Assembly: GCF_000312105.1 (NCBI RefSeq)
Contig: NZ_HE978638.1
Span: forward strand, 302,386-366,385
Direction of reading: 5' to 3'
DNA: 64,000 nucleotides
Source of the DNA: Aeromicrobium massiliense JC14
GTDB lineage: Bacteria; Actinomycetota; Actinomycetes; Propionibacteriales; Nocardioidaceae
Of this stretch, positions 25,426 to 33,678 are shown piece after piece. The position numbers and the translations under genes were made by a program. Numbering within the stretch: position 1 is the stretch's first letter; every line of letters begins with the position of its first letter. The notes beneath the pieces are model-generated. The model ran no database searches. It was not told the origin of the DNA and saw nothing but the letters and a program-made list of their open reading frames with translations.

Positions 25426-27318
25426 ATGGCACGCATCAAGGACGACGACATCCAACTCGTCCGTGAACGTGCCCGGATCGACGAGGTCGTCGAGGCTGCG
25501 GGCATCACGCTGCGCAACGCCGGCGGCGGTTCGCGCAAGGGCCTGTGCCCCTTCCACGACGAGAAGTCGCCGTCGTTCAACGTCCGCCCGGCCCAGGGGT
25601 TCTACCACTGCTTCGGCTGCGGGGCGGGCGGCGACTCGATCAAGTTCCTCATGGAGCACGACCACGTCACCTTCGTCGAGGCCGTGGAGCGGCTGGCCGG
25701 CAAGTACGGCATCCAGCTGCGGTACGAGGAGGACGGCGCGCCGCGCGGTCCCCAGCGCGACCCCCGCCAGCGCGGACGCCTGCTCGAGGCCCACCAGCTG
25801 GCCGCCGAGTTCTACGCGCAGCACCTGTTCAGCGCGCCTGAGGCCCAGGCCGGACGCACCTTCGTCACCGACCGGGGCTTCACGCAGGCCGCCGCCGAGA
25901 CGTTCGGTATGGGGTTCGCGCCCCGCAGCGGCGAGGCGCTCGTCGGGCACCTCAAGGCACGCGGCTTCAGCGACGAGGAGCTCGTCGTCGCGGGTCTGGT
26001 CGGACGAGGTTCGCGCGGCCTGTACGACCGCTTCCGCGGGCGCCTGCTGTGGCCGATCCGCGAGATGAGCGGCGAGGTCGTGGGCTTCGGTGCCCGGCGC
26101 ATCTTCGACGACGACCGCATCGAGGCCAAGTACCTCAACACGTCCGAGACGCCGATCTACAAGAAGAGCCAGGTGCTCTACGGCATCGACCTGGCCCGTC
26201 GCGCCATCTCCTCGTCCAGCCAGGCCGTCGTCGTCGAGGGCTACACCGACGTCATGGCCTGCCACGAGGCGGGCGTGAAGACCGCCGTCGCCACCTGCGG
26301 CACCGCGTTCGGCGAGGACCACGCCCGCATCCTGCGCCGCATCATGCTCGACCACGACGCCTTCCACGGCGAGGTCATCTTCACGTTCGACGGCGACGCG
26401 GCCGGCCAGCGCGCGGCCATCAAGACGTTCGAGGGCGACCAGCAGTTCGTCGCGCAGACCTACGTGGCCGTCGAGCCGCGCGGCATGGACCCGTGCGACC
26501 TGCGCCTGGCCGACGGCGACGAGGCCGTCCAGGAGTTGGTGTCGTCGCGCATCCCGCTGTACCGGTTCGTGCTCGACAACACGCTCTCCAAGTACGACCT
26601 CGACCGCGGCGACCAGCGCGTCGACGCCGTGCGCGAGGCTGTGGGGCTGGCTACCGCGATCCGCGACAAGGCGAAGACCGACGAGTTCGTCCGCGAGATC
26701 GCCACCAAGGTCGGCGTCGAGGTCGACCAGGTCCGCTCCGAGCTGCGTCGTCGCAGCGGCAAGAACGGTGCGCCCAAGGGACGTCAGGCCCGCCCCGAGC
26801 TCGTCGACGAGCGTCCGGCCGCGCCCACTGCGCCCGCGGCTCCAGAGCCGAGCCTGGGGGAGGCCCGGTTCAACGACGAGCGCGAGGCGCTGAAGGCGAT
26901 CGTCCAGCACCCGGAGATCGCCGTGCGGCACGTCGGGGAGATCTCCGAGGACGACTTCACCCATCCGCGCGCGAGGGCGATCTGGCAGGAGGTGTCGGCC
27001 CGCGGGCTGCCGCAGCGCCAGGACGCCTCGTGGCTGCCGGCCGTCGCGGACGCTCTCGACGACGCATCTCGGCGCATCCTGATGATCTGTGCGTCCGACC
27101 CGCTGCGCTCGCGCGAGGCCACGGCCGAGCGCGTCGTGGCGTCGCTCATCGCCCGGCTGCAGGAGGTCACGCTCATGCGCCGCATCGCGGACGTGAAGAG
27201 CCGACTGCAGCGCGCCGACCCCGCTGCGGACGCCGCGGGCTACGGCGAGCTGTTCCAGCAGCTCGTCACGCTCGAGGAACAGCGGCGCGCCCTGCGCGAC
27301 CGGGCGCTCGGCGCCTGA
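25426..27318 (+). CDS. dnaG: DNA primase
   Basis: 630-residue replicative primase. The N-terminal CHC2 zinc finger uses Cys41, His44, Cys62 and Cys65 (CPFHDEKSPSF...HCFGC). The TOPRIM core contains VVVEGYTDVMACHEAG and the metal-binding FDGDAAGQRAA. The C-terminal helicase-interaction domain follows a Pro/Ala-rich linker (about 455-485). Length is normal. It stands alone with its own -10, 107 bases after the HNH gene stop codon region and before a sigma factor gene. Confidence 0.97.
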   Translation: MARIKDDDIQLVRERARIDEVVEAAGITLRNAGGGSRKGLCPFHDEKSPSFNVRPAQGFYHCFGCGAGGDSIKFLMEHDHVTFVEAVERLAGKYGIQLRYEEDGAPRGPQRDPRQRGRLLEAHQLAAEFYAQHLFSAPEAQAGRTFVTDRGFTQAAAETFGMGFAPRSGEALVGHLKARGFSDEELVVAGLVGRGSRGLYDRFRGRLLWPIREMSGEVVGFGARRIFDDDRIEAKYLNTSETPIYKKSQVLYGIDLARRAISSSSQAVVVEGYTDVMACHEAGVKTAVATCGTAFGEDHARILRRIMLDHDAFHGEVIFTFDGDAAGQRAAIKTFEGDQQFVAQTYVAVEPRGMDPCDLRLADGDEAVQELVSSRIPLYRFVLDNTLSKYDLDRGDQRVDAVREAVGLATAIRDKAKTDEFVREIATKVGVEVDQVRSELRRRSGKNGAPKGRQARPELVDERPAAPTAPAAPEPSLGEARFNDEREALKAIVQHPEIAVRHVGEISEDDFTHPRARAIWQEVSARGLPQRQDASWLPAVADALDDASRRILMICASDPLRSREATAERVVASLIARLQEVTLMRRIADVKSRLQRADPAADAAGYGELFQQLVTLEEQRRALRDRALGA

Positions 27319-27382
27319 CGCTCGTCCACAGCCCCGCGCTCGGGGGTCGCGGCGGGGGAGTCCGTCGGACGACGCTCGTCGC

Positions 27383-27979
27383 ATGGACGCCTTCGTCACC
27401 CGCCTGCTGTCTCTGCCGCCGCTCACCGCCGACCACGAGCACGAGCTCGCCCTCCGCAGCAGGGCCGGCGACGCGTCCGCCCGCACCGAGCTGATCGAGT
27501 CGGCGCTGCGGCTCGTCCCGCTGCACGCTCTGCGCCTCGGGGCTCGCGGCGAGACGCTGCTGGACGCGGTGCAGGCCGGCTCGGTCGGGCTGATCGAGGC
27601 GGTCGACCGCTTCGATCCCGATCGCGGGGTGCGCCTCGCGACCTACGCCTGGCCGTGGATCGCCCACGCGGTGGGAGCCGTGCTGCGCGAGCGGGAGCAG
27701 GCCGCACCGTGGAGCCCGGCCGGCGACGACGAGCCGCCGAGCCTGGTCGTCGAGGCGATCCACGGACTCGAGACGACGTTCGCGGACGTCCTGCGGGTGC
27801 GGCACCGGCTCGACGGAACGCCCGGGCCGCCGCGCTCCCGCGAGGTCGTCGCGGTGCACCTCGGACTGTCCGTCAGCCAGGTCAGGACACGCGAGGGGGA
27901 GGCGATGCGACAGCTCCGGGGGAGGCTTGCTAAGGTTGTGCACCGTGCTGAGCCGCAAGGCGAGGCCGGTCCCCCGTAG
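27383..27979 (+). CDS. RNA polymerase sigma-70 family factor, small
   Basis: 198-residue sigma factor with region 2 (about 30-110; GLIEAVDRFDPDRGVRLATY and AWPWIAHAV resemble 2.2-2.4) and region 4 (about 140-190; RSREVVAVHLGLSVSQVRT is the HTH). It lacks region 1.1 and a clear region 3. It is not of typical ECF type because region 2 resembles the RpoD/SigB class. Gene position next to dnaG recalls the dnaG-rpoD macromolecular synthesis operon, but the protein is too short to be the primary sigma. Its last ten bases, including the TAG stop, lie inside the tRNA-Asn gene. No anti-sigma gene is adjacent. Confidence 0.78.
   Translation: MDAFVTRLLSLPPLTADHEHELALRSRAGDASARTELIESALRLVPLHALRLGARGETLLDAVQAGSVGLIEAVDRFDPDRGVRLATYAWPWIAHAVGAVLREREQAAPWSPAGDDEPPSLVVEAIHGLETTFADVLRVRHRLDGTPGPPRSREVVAVHLGLSVSQVRTREGEAMRQLRGRLAKVVHRAEPQGEAGPP
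27931..27936 (+). promoter_or_regulatory. -10 hexamer of tRNA-Asn inside the sigma gene
   Basis: TAAGGT 34 bases before the tRNA, embedded in the 3' coding part of the sigma factor gene. The surrounding CTTGCTAAGGTTG is typical for actinobacterial stable-RNA promoters. Confidence 0.5.
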
Positions 27980-28042
27980 CTCAATTGGCAGAGCATTCGA
28001 CTGTTAATCGAAGGGTTATTGGTTCGAGTCCAATCGGGGGAG
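27970..28042 (+). tRNA. tRNA-Asn (anticodon GTT)
   Basis: Acceptor TCCCCCG pairs with CGGGGGA. Anticodon stem TTCGA/TCGAA with loop CTGTTAA gives GTT. T loop is TTCGAGT and the discriminator is G; no CCA is encoded. Bases 27970-27979 are also the end of the sigma factor CDS. Confidence 0.95.
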
Positions 28043-28051
28043 CCGCACGAG

Positions 28052-28081
28052 GAAGGGCCGCTGCGAGAGCAGCGGCCCTTC
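28052..28081 (+). terminator. Terminator after tRNA-Asn
   Basis: Perfect 13-bp stem (28052-28064 with 28069-28081) with loop GAGA, nine bases after the tRNA. It also faces the end of the convergent membrane-protein gene. Confidence 0.82.
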
Positions 28082-28112
28082 GTCGTTCCCGGGTGCCGGC
28101 TCTGTCGAACCT

Positions 28113-28580
28113 TCAGCGGTCGCGTCTGCGCAGCAACGTCAGGCGCATCGCCACGAGCGTGGCGGCGTACGCGGTGAACAGCACGAGGTAGGTCAGGGCC
28201 GCCGCCGTGAGCTCGGAGCGGGACACCCGGGGCTGGAGCTGAAACGCTGCCGGCACGATGCTGACGACGGCGACGACCGAGGTCCCGATCCAGGCCATTA
28301 GACGGGGGACCCATCGGTGTCCCAGCCGCAGTGTCCCCGCCTCGACCATCAGGAAGCCGCTGGACACGAGCCACAGCAGCGCGAGACCTGCCGGGCTGTA
28401 GACCCACGCCTGGTCGCCACCCATCCCCGTCTTGCGGTCGACGACGTCGTACACCGAGATCGTGTAGACGACGAGCGCCGGGAAGGCGGTGACCGCCGCG
28501 ACGACGTGCGTGACCCAGGGGACAGCGGCCGGCTTCGGCGCGGCGAGGCGTTCGTCGAGAGAGATCGTGGCGTCGGGCAC
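28113..28580 (-). CDS. small integral membrane protein, unknown function
   Basis: 155 residues with four predicted membrane segments (about 20-42, 62-83, 92-112, 122-145) and an Arg-rich cytoplasmic C-terminus (RLTLLRRRDR). I do not recognise a family. It is a single-gene unit between the tRNA-Asn terminator and the convergent-strand two-component genes, with no obvious partner. Base composition is slightly less GC-rich than its neighbours. Confidence 0.6.
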   Translation of the reverse strand: MPDATISLDERLAAPKPAAVPWVTHVVAAVTAFPALVVYTISVYDVVDRKTGMGGDQAWVYSPAGLALLWLVSSGFLMVEAGTLRLGHRWVPRLMAWIGTSVVAVVSIVPAAFQLQPRVSRSELTAAALTYLVLFTAYAATLVAMRLTLLRRRDR

Positions 28581-28652
28581 GGTTCATCCAACCGCGCCCG
28601 GAGAGCGCGCGTCGGCGATTCGGTGTTCCGGCGGTAGGACTCGCTCGTTCGG

Positions 28653-29753
28653 TCAGGACGTTGCCGGGAAGGTCACCGTCACGACCAGGCCGCCGCCCGG
28701 CCGAGCCCGCAGGGCCAGGTCGGCGCGGTGGACGCGGGCGACGGAGGCGACGATCGCCAGCCCGAGGCCGCTGCCGGTGTCGGCCGAGCCCGACCGTGAG
28801 CGCCCTCGGCCGCGGACGAACGGCTCCACCAGGGTCGCCACCACCGCGGGGTCGAGCTCGTCGCCGGAGTTCTCGACGGTCAGCCGGGCGTCCCCGCCGG
28901 CGTCCCGGTCGGTCGTCACCGCCACGAAGCCGTCGGACGCCGTGTTGTGCCGCACCGCGTTGGCGAGCAGGTTCGCGACCAGGCGCTCGACCAGCTCGCG
29001 GTCCGCGACCACGGGCGCGGGCGCGAGGTCGAGGTCCAGCCGGACGCCGTCGCGCGCCGCCGGGTCGAGGTCGTCGACCCCTGACCGCACCACGTCCGCC
29101 AGGTCGAGCACCTCGGTCGGGCCGGTGTGGCCCTGCTCGGTCTGGGCCAGGCGCAGCAGAGCGTCCACGATGGCGGTGGAGCGCGCGTTCATCTCGAGCG
29201 TCCGGTCGATCAGCCGGTCGACGTCGCGACCCTCCGGATCGGCCTTGGCGACGTCGAGCATCGCCTTGACCACGGCGTTCGGCGTCCGCAGCTCGTGGGA
29301 CGCGTTCGCGGTGAACCGGCGCTGCTCCTCGAACGCCGCCTCCAGCCGGTCGAGCATGGTGTCGAACCCGTCGGCCAGCTGCCGCAGCTCGTCCTCCGGG
29401 CCGGGCAGGTCGATGCGGTGCGTGAGCGAGCCGCCGGCGGCGGTCGTCGCCGCCTGCGAGATCGCCTGGAGCGGGCGCAGCACCCGGCCGGCGAGCAGCC
29501 AGCCGCCGAGCAGGCCGACCGCCGCCAGGACGAGCGTGCCCGCCACGACCGGCCGCACGGCGGCCTCCGCCAGGTCCGACCGGTTGGGTGCGGGGATGCC
29601 GCCCCGGGCGTCCACCAGGTTGGCGTCCGGCAGGTACCGCAGCACGAAGGCCAGCACGAGCACGAAGCCGGCCCAGGCGACCATGAGGAAGCCGGCGTAG
29701 CTCAGCGTGAGCTTCAGCCGGATGCTCAGGCCCGGACGCCGGGTCCGGGTCAC
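28653..29753 (-). CDS. two-component sensor histidine kinase
   Basis: 366-residue membrane kinase: two membrane segments (about 18-40 and 64-88) enclosing a short extracytoplasmic loop, a HAMP linker (about 88-140), HisKA with phospho-acceptor His in ASHELRTP (about 150), and HATPase motifs NLLANAVRHN (N box) and DTGSGLGLAIVA (G box). Its start overlaps the regulator stop by four bases (29750-29753). The short sensor loop is like that of VanS-type kinases. The divergent gene encodes a VanY-like peptidase, so a cell-wall signal is a reasonable inference. Confidence 0.9.
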   Translation of the reverse strand: MTRTRRPGLSIRLKLTLSYAGFLMVAWAGFVLVLAFVLRYLPDANLVDARGGIPAPNRSDLAEAAVRPVVAGTLVLAAVGLLGGWLLAGRVLRPLQAISQAATTAAGGSLTHRIDLPGPEDELRQLADGFDTMLDRLEAAFEEQRRFTANASHELRTPNAVVKAMLDVAKADPEGRDVDRLIDRTLEMNARSTAIVDALLRLAQTEQGHTGPTEVLDLADVVRSGVDDLDPAARDGVRLDLDLAPAPVVADRELVERLVANLLANAVRHNTASDGFVAVTTDRDAGGDARLTVENSGDELDPAVVATLVEPFVRGRGRSRSGSADTGSGLGLAIVASVARVHRADLALRARPGGGLVVTVTFPATS

Positions 29754-30415
29754 GCGGGCTCGCCGAACCGGTAGCCGACGCCGGCGACGGTGTGGATGAC
29801 GCCGGGGGAGCCGAGCCGCTTGCGCAGCGTCGAGATGGTGATGCGGACGGCGTTCGTGAACGGGTCGGCCGCCTCGTCCCAGGCCTGCTCCAGCAGGTCC
29901 TCGGCGCTCACGACGCCGCCGTCGGCGGCCATCAGGACGCGCAGGACCGCGAACTGCTTGCGGGTCAGCGCGACGTAGTGACCGTCGCGGTGCACCTCGC
30001 GCCGGAACGGGTCGAGCCGGACGCCCGCCGCCTCCAGCACCGGGGGAGTGTGGCGCCCGGGACGGCGCGCGAGCGCGCGCAGCCGCAGCACCAGCTCGCG
30101 CATCTCGAACGGCTTCGTCAGGTAGTCGTCCGTACCCAGCCCGAATCCGGAGACCTTGTCGTCGAGGGTCGCCGCGGCCGTCACCATGATCACGCGGACG
30201 TCGGGATGCGCGGACGTCAGCCGGCGAGCGACCTCGTCGCCGTGCACGACCGGCACGTCACGGTCGAGCACGACGGCGTCGTAGTCGTTGAGGTCGACCA
30301 GGTCGAGCGCGGTCTGCCCGTCGTGGGCCAGGTCCGCAGCGATGGCCTCGAGCCGCAACCCGTCGCGGATCGCCTCGGCGAGGTACGTCTCGTCCTCCAC
30401 CACCAGTACGCGCAC
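29750..30415 (-). CDS. OmpR/PhoB-family response regulator
   Basis: 221-residue regulator with a receiver domain (about 1-115; acidic pocket VEDE, phospho-acceptor Asp in VVLDRDVP, Lys in LTKPF) and a C-terminal winged helix (about 130-218; GVRLDPFRREVHRDG, TNAVRITISTLRKRLG, HTVAGVGYRFG). It is first in the operon with the sensor kinase. The divergent intergenic region (30416-30501) holds an inverted repeat that may be its site. Confidence 0.92.
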   Translation of the reverse strand: MRVLVVEDETYLAEAIRDGLRLEAIAADLAHDGQTALDLVDLNDYDAVVLDRDVPVVHGDEVARRLTSAHPDVRVIMVTAAATLDDKVSGFGLGTDDYLTKPFEMRELVLRLRALARRPGRHTPPVLEAAGVRLDPFRREVHRDGHYVALTRKQFAVLRVLMAADGGVVSAEDLLEQAWDEAADPFTNAVRITISTLRKRLGSPGVIHTVAGVGYRFGEPA

Positions 30416-30438
30416 GCACCGATGCTACGAGCCGGGAC

Positions 30439-30460
30439 CTTTCGTCGGCGTATCCGAAAG
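30439..30460. promoter_or_regulatory. Inverted repeat between response regulator and VanY-like gene
   Basis: CTTTCG-N10-CGAAAG. Its position midway in the 86-base divergent spacer makes it a candidate binding site for the response regulator. OmpR-type proteins more often bind direct repeats, so confidence is limited. Confidence 0.4.
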
Positions 30461-30501
30461 TGCGTACGTCCTGGCAACACGCGCGGCGGTGCAGTGGACG
30501 C

Positions 30502-31083
30502 ATGACCCAGCACCCGCTCCGCGCCCTCGTCCTCGCGCTCGTCCTGACCCTCGGGCTGGGCGCCCTCGTCCTGGCCGGCCTGCGGTCGTCCGGCGAGGCA
30601 TCAGCCGTCCCGGGCCTCACCTTCCTGCCGGGCCCGTCCGAGCCGGCCGTCGACGACGCCGCCAGGAGCGAGGGCGACCTGGAGGACCGGACGGTCGACG
30701 TCGACGCCGACGAGCCCGCCGTCGCCCGGCTCGACCCGGCCCTGCGGAAGGCCGTGCGCGCGGCCGCCGCGGCCGCCGCCGAGGAGGGCGTGGAGGTGCG
30801 GCTCAACAGCGGCTGGCGCAGCCCGGCGTACCAGGAGCGGCTCTTCGACCGTGCTCTCGTGAAGTACGGCTCGCAGGAGGAGGCGCTGCGCTGGGTCGCG
30901 ACGCCCGAGACGTCCTCGCACGTCACCGGCGACGCGGTCGACGTCGCCCCGACCGCGGCGGCGTACTGGATGAGCCAGCACGGCGACCGGTTCGGCCTGT
31001 GCCAGGCCTACGCCAACGAGATCTGGCACTACGAGCTGCTCACCGAGCCCGGCGGCACCTGTCCGGACGCCCAGGTGCGGTAG
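30502..31083 (+). CDS. VanY-like D-alanyl-D-alanine carboxypeptidase (M15B)
   Basis: 193-residue exported or membrane-anchored peptidase with an N-terminal hydrophobic segment (about 5-27) and no lipobox. The M15B domain shows LNSGWRSPAYQERLF (about 103-117), SSHVTGDAVDVAPT (zinc His and Asp) and ANEIWHYELL (Glu/His). It removes terminal D-Ala from peptidoglycan stem peptides. Divergent from a VanRS-like system, suggesting regulation by it. Start ATG 30502 begins the hydrophobic segment. Confidence 0.85.
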   Translation: MTQHPLRALVLALVLTLGLGALVLAGLRSSGEASAVPGLTFLPGPSEPAVDDAARSEGDLEDRTVDVDADEPAVARLDPALRKAVRAAAAAAAEEGVEVRLNSGWRSPAYQERLFDRALVKYGSQEEALRWVATPETSSHVTGDAVDVAPTAAAYWMSQHGDRFGLCQAYANEIWHYELLTEPGGTCPDAQVR

Positions 31084-31088
31084 GACGC

Positions 31089-31124
31089 CGCCGGCCCGCT
31101 CCCCGGAAGGGAAGCGGGCCGGCG
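31089..31124. terminator. Bidirectional terminator
   Basis: 12-bp stem (31089-31100 with 31113-31124) between the convergent VanY-like and alcohol dehydrogenase genes. Confidence 0.75.
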
Positions 31125-31140
31125 GGACGTGCGGTGTCGG

Positions 31141-32181
31141 TCAGGCGAGCGTGGCCGCGTCGATGACGAAGCGGTAGCGCACGTCCGAGGCCAGCACGCG
31201 CTCGTACGCCTCGTTGACCTGCGCTGCGTCGATGACCTCGACCTCGGCCCCGATGCCGTGCTCGCCGCAGAAGTCGAGCATCTCCTGGGTGAGTGCGATG
31301 CCGCCGATCATCGATCCCGCGTACGAGCGGCGGGCGCTGATGAGCGACATGGCGTTGAGGCTCAGCGGCTCGGCCGGGGCGCCGACGTTGACCAGAGTGC
31401 CGTCGACGGCGAGCAGGCCCAGGTAGGCGTCGACGTCGATGACCGCGCTGACCGTGTTGACGATCAGGTCGAAGCGTCCGGCCAGGTGCTCGAACGTGCT
31501 GGGGTCGGACGTCGCGAAGTACGTGTCCGCACCGAGGCGCAGCCCGTCCTCCTGCTTCTTCAGCGACTGCGACAGCACGGTCACCTCGGCGCCGAGCGCG
31601 TGCGCGATCTTGACCGCCATGTGGCCGAGCCCGCCGAGGCCGACGACGGCGACCCTCCGGCCGGGTCCGGCGCCCCAGCGGCGCAGCGGGGCGTAGGTGG
31701 TGATGCCTGCGCACAGCAGCGGCGCCGCGGCGGCGGGGTCGATGCCGGCGGGCACCGACAGCACGTAGTCGGCGTCGACGACGACGTGCGTGGAGTAGCC
31801 GCCCTGCGTCGTCGTGCCGTCGCGGTCGGTGCCGGCGTAGGTCGGCACCATGCCCTGCTGGCAGTACTGCTCGTCGCCGTTGCGGCAGCTCTCGCACTCG
31901 CCGCACGAGTTGACCATGCAGCCGACGCCGACCCGGTCGCCGACGGCGTGACGGCTGACGTCGGAGCCGACCTCGGTGACGGTGCCGACGATCTCGTGAC
32001 CCGGGACGACCGGGAACGGCTGCGGACCCCAGTCGCCGTTGACGGTGTGGATGTCGGAGTGGCAGATGCCGGCGTACTCGATGGCGATGAGGACGTCGTT
32101 CGGTCCGACGGCCCGACGCTCGACCGTCGTCGGGACCAGCGGCTCGCCCGCAGCGGGGGCGGCGTACGCGTTGACGCGCAT
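31141..32181 (-). CDS. zinc-dependent NAD(P) alcohol dehydrogenase (YahK/CAD-like)
   Basis: 346-residue medium-chain dehydrogenase reducing aldehydes or oxidising alcohols. The catalytic zinc ligands are Cys in [11 protein letters not shown] (about residue 39) and His in [10 protein letters not shown]. The structural zinc is held by the cysteines of [15 protein letters not shown]. The Rossmann motif is [12 protein letters not shown] (about 175). It resembles the NADP-preferring cinnamyl-alcohol/YahK group. The ATG at 32181 has AGGAAGAG upstream; the longer open frame comes from the antisense of the regulator gene. Divergent from an MmyB-type regulator likely to control it. A 7-bp leader hairpin lies at 32206-32223. 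Confidence 0.93.
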   Translation of the reverse strand: MRVNAYAAPAAGEPLVPTTVERRAVGPNDVLIAIEYAGICHSDIHTVNGDWGPQPFPVVPGHEIVGTVTEVGSDVSRHAVGDRVGVGCMVNSCGECESCRNGDEQYCQQGMVPTYAGTDRDGTTTQGGYSTHVVVDADYVLSVPAGIDPAAAAPLLCAGITTYAPLRRWGAGPGRRVAVVGLGGLGHMAVKIAHALGAEVTVLSQSLKKQEDGLRLGADTYFATSDPSTFEHLAGRFDLIVNTVSAVIDVDAYLGLLAVDGTLVNVGAPAEPLSLNAMSLISARRSYAGSMIGGIALTQEMLDFCGEHGIGAEVEVIDAAQVNEAYERVLASDVRYRFVIDAATLA

Positions 32182-32270
32182 GATGAGCTCTTCCTGTCGG
32201 TGGGCGGACGCCCTGGGGCGTCCGGGTTCCCCACCATGGAAGCGTGGGCACCAAGCGCGTACCAGGGCGG

Positions 32271-32288
32271 GCTTGTGGGGGTACAAGC
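32271..32288. promoter_or_regulatory. Inverted repeat operator candidate between adh and the MmyB-type regulator
   Basis: GCTTGT-N6-ACAAGC, a perfect 6-bp dyad, 41 bases before the regulator start and 90 bases before the dehydrogenase start. Confidence 0.5.
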
Positions 32289-32316
32289 TCGACCTGGCTC
32301 CCGCCCGTCCGCGGCC

Positions 32317-32322
32317 TACCGT
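32317..32322 (+). promoter_or_regulatory. -10 hexamer for the MmyB-type regulator, leaderless layout
   Basis: TACCGT followed by six bases and GTG 32329. Confidence 0.5.
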
Positions 32323-32328
32323 GGAGAC

Positions 32329-33213
32329 GTGGACAACCGCGACGACATCCGTGACTTCCTCGCCACCCGGCGGGCCCGGCTCACGCCCGAGCAGGTCGGC
32401 CTGCCCTCGGGCGGCGGACGCCGGCGCGTCCCGGGGCTCCGCCGCGAGGAGGTTGCCGTCCTGGCCGGGGTGAGCACCGAGTGGTACACCCGGCTCGAGA
32501 AGGGCCACATCTCCGGCGTCTCCGAGGACGTCCTCGAGGCCGTCGCCCGGGCGCTGCGCCTGGACGAGGCCGAGCACACGTACCTGTTCGACCTGGCCCG
32601 GGCCGCGCGGACGATGAAGCGTCCGGCCCGCCGGCGCAAGGCCGACGACCTGCCCGAGCCGGTGCAGTGGATGCTCGACTCGATGGTCGACTCGGCCGCG
32701 TTCGTCGCCAACGGTCGGCTCGACCTGGTCGCCTCCAACGCGCTCGGCCGGGCGCTCTACTCGCCGGTGATCGACTTCGACCCGGCGCGGCCGAACATCG
32801 CGCGCTACCAGTTCCTCGACCCGACCGCCGACACCTACTTCACCGACCTCGAGGGGGCGGCGAAGGTCACCGTGGCGCTGCTGCGCACCGAGGCCGGCCG
32901 CCACCCCGACGACAAGGAGCTGCGCGAGCTCGTCGGTGAGCTGTCGACCGTCAGCGAGACGTTCCGCACCCGCTGGGCGTCCCACGACGTCCGTCTGCAT
33001 CACGCCGGCCAGAAGCAGTTCAACCACCCGGCCGTCGGGCTCATCGACCTGTCGTACCACTCGATGGACATCGCTCCGGGCAGCCCGCGACCGCTCACCA
33101 TGACGGTCTACACCGCCGAGCCCGGCAGCGCGTCGGACGAGCAGATGCGCCTGCTCGCCAGCTGGGCCGCGACCGAGGCGCCCGAGCACGTCCGCGCCGA
33201 CCAGACCTCCTGA
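32329..33213 (+). CDS. XRE-family regulator with MmyB-like ligand-binding domain
   Basis: 294 residues. The N-terminal XRE helix-turn-helix (about 10-85) includes [20 protein letters not shown] and [18 protein letters not shown]; the C-terminal MmyB-like PAS-type domain (about 110-280) includes [19 protein letters not shown]. These regulators bind fatty acyl or small aromatic ligands and usually repress a divergent dehydrogenase, the exact arrangement here. GTG 32329 is chosen because the canonical N-terminus ([20 protein letters not shown]) and a -10 six bases upstream agree; the frame is open further upstream only as antisense of adh. The cupin gene follows after 17 bases. Confidence 0.9.
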   Translation: MDNRDDIRDFLATRRARLTPEQVGLPSGGGRRRVPGLRREEVAVLAGVSTEWYTRLEKGHISGVSEDVLEAVARALRLDEAEHTYLFDLARAARTMKRPARRRKADDLPEPVQWMLDSMVDSAAFVANGRLDLVASNALGRALYSPVIDFDPARPNIARYQFLDPTADTYFTDLEGAAKVTVALLRTEAGRHPDDKELRELVGELSTVSETFRTRWASHDVRLHHAGQKQFNHPAVGLIDLSYHSMDIAPGSPRPLTMTVYTAEPGSASDEQMRLLASWAATEAPEHVRADQTS

Positions 33214-33230
33214 ACCCCGAAGGACCCGCC

Positions 33231-33638
33231 ATGCAGATCACCCGCAGCTCCGTCGCCACCGTCAAGGGCCCGGCCGACTGGTTCACCGGCGACGTCTACA
33301 TCGACGCGGTCGCCGCGGCGCCCGAGCCGTCGCGCGTCAGCGCGAACCTGGTGCACTTCATGCCCGGGGCCCGCACGCACTGGCACCGGCACCCGCTCAG
33401 CCAGACCGTCTTCGTCACCGAGGGCGTCGGCCTGTGCCAGCGCCGCGGCGGGCCGGTCGAGGTCATCCGTCCGGGCGACCGGGTGCTGTTCGAGGCCTAC
33501 GAGGAGCACTGGCACGGCGCCGCGCCCGACCGGCTCATGGTCCACCTGGCCATCAACGAGGGCGACGAGCACCACGCGGTTGTCCACTGGGGCGAGCCGG
33601 TCACCGACGCCGAGTACCGGGCCGAGCCGGCGGGCTGA
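33231..33638 (+). CDS. cupin domain protein
   Basis: 135-residue single-domain cupin. Motif 1 is [20 protein letters not shown] with the metal ligands HWH-H and Glu; motif 2 is [17 protein letters not shown] with a His. It may be a dioxygenase, isomerase or sensor; substrate unknown. It follows the MmyB-type regulator by 17 bases with GAAGGA as ribosome site and is probably cotranscribed, so it likely belongs with the neighbouring dehydrogenase in a small detoxification or catabolic unit. Confidence 0.85.
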   Translation: MQITRSSVATVKGPADWFTGDVYIDAVAAAPEPSRVSANLVHFMPGARTHWHRHPLSQTVFVTEGVGLCQRRGGPVEVIRPGDRVLFEAYEEHWHGAAPDRLMVHLAINEGDEHHAVVHWGEPVTDAEYRAEPAG

Positions 33639-33678
33639 GCGCCGTTTGGCGTCCGGTGCGGCCGGGCACCGACGAGGC

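Noticed and set aside
28653-31083. Glycopeptide resistance cluster
   Set aside because: VanR/VanS/VanY-like proteins are present but VanH, VanA-type ligase and VanX are not; ddl in this window is a normal chromosomal ligase far away.
31129-32328. N-terminal extension of the MmyB-type regulator frame
   Set aside because: This 400-codon stretch is the antisense of the alcohol dehydrogenase. The conserved regulator N-terminus and its -10 place the start at 32329.
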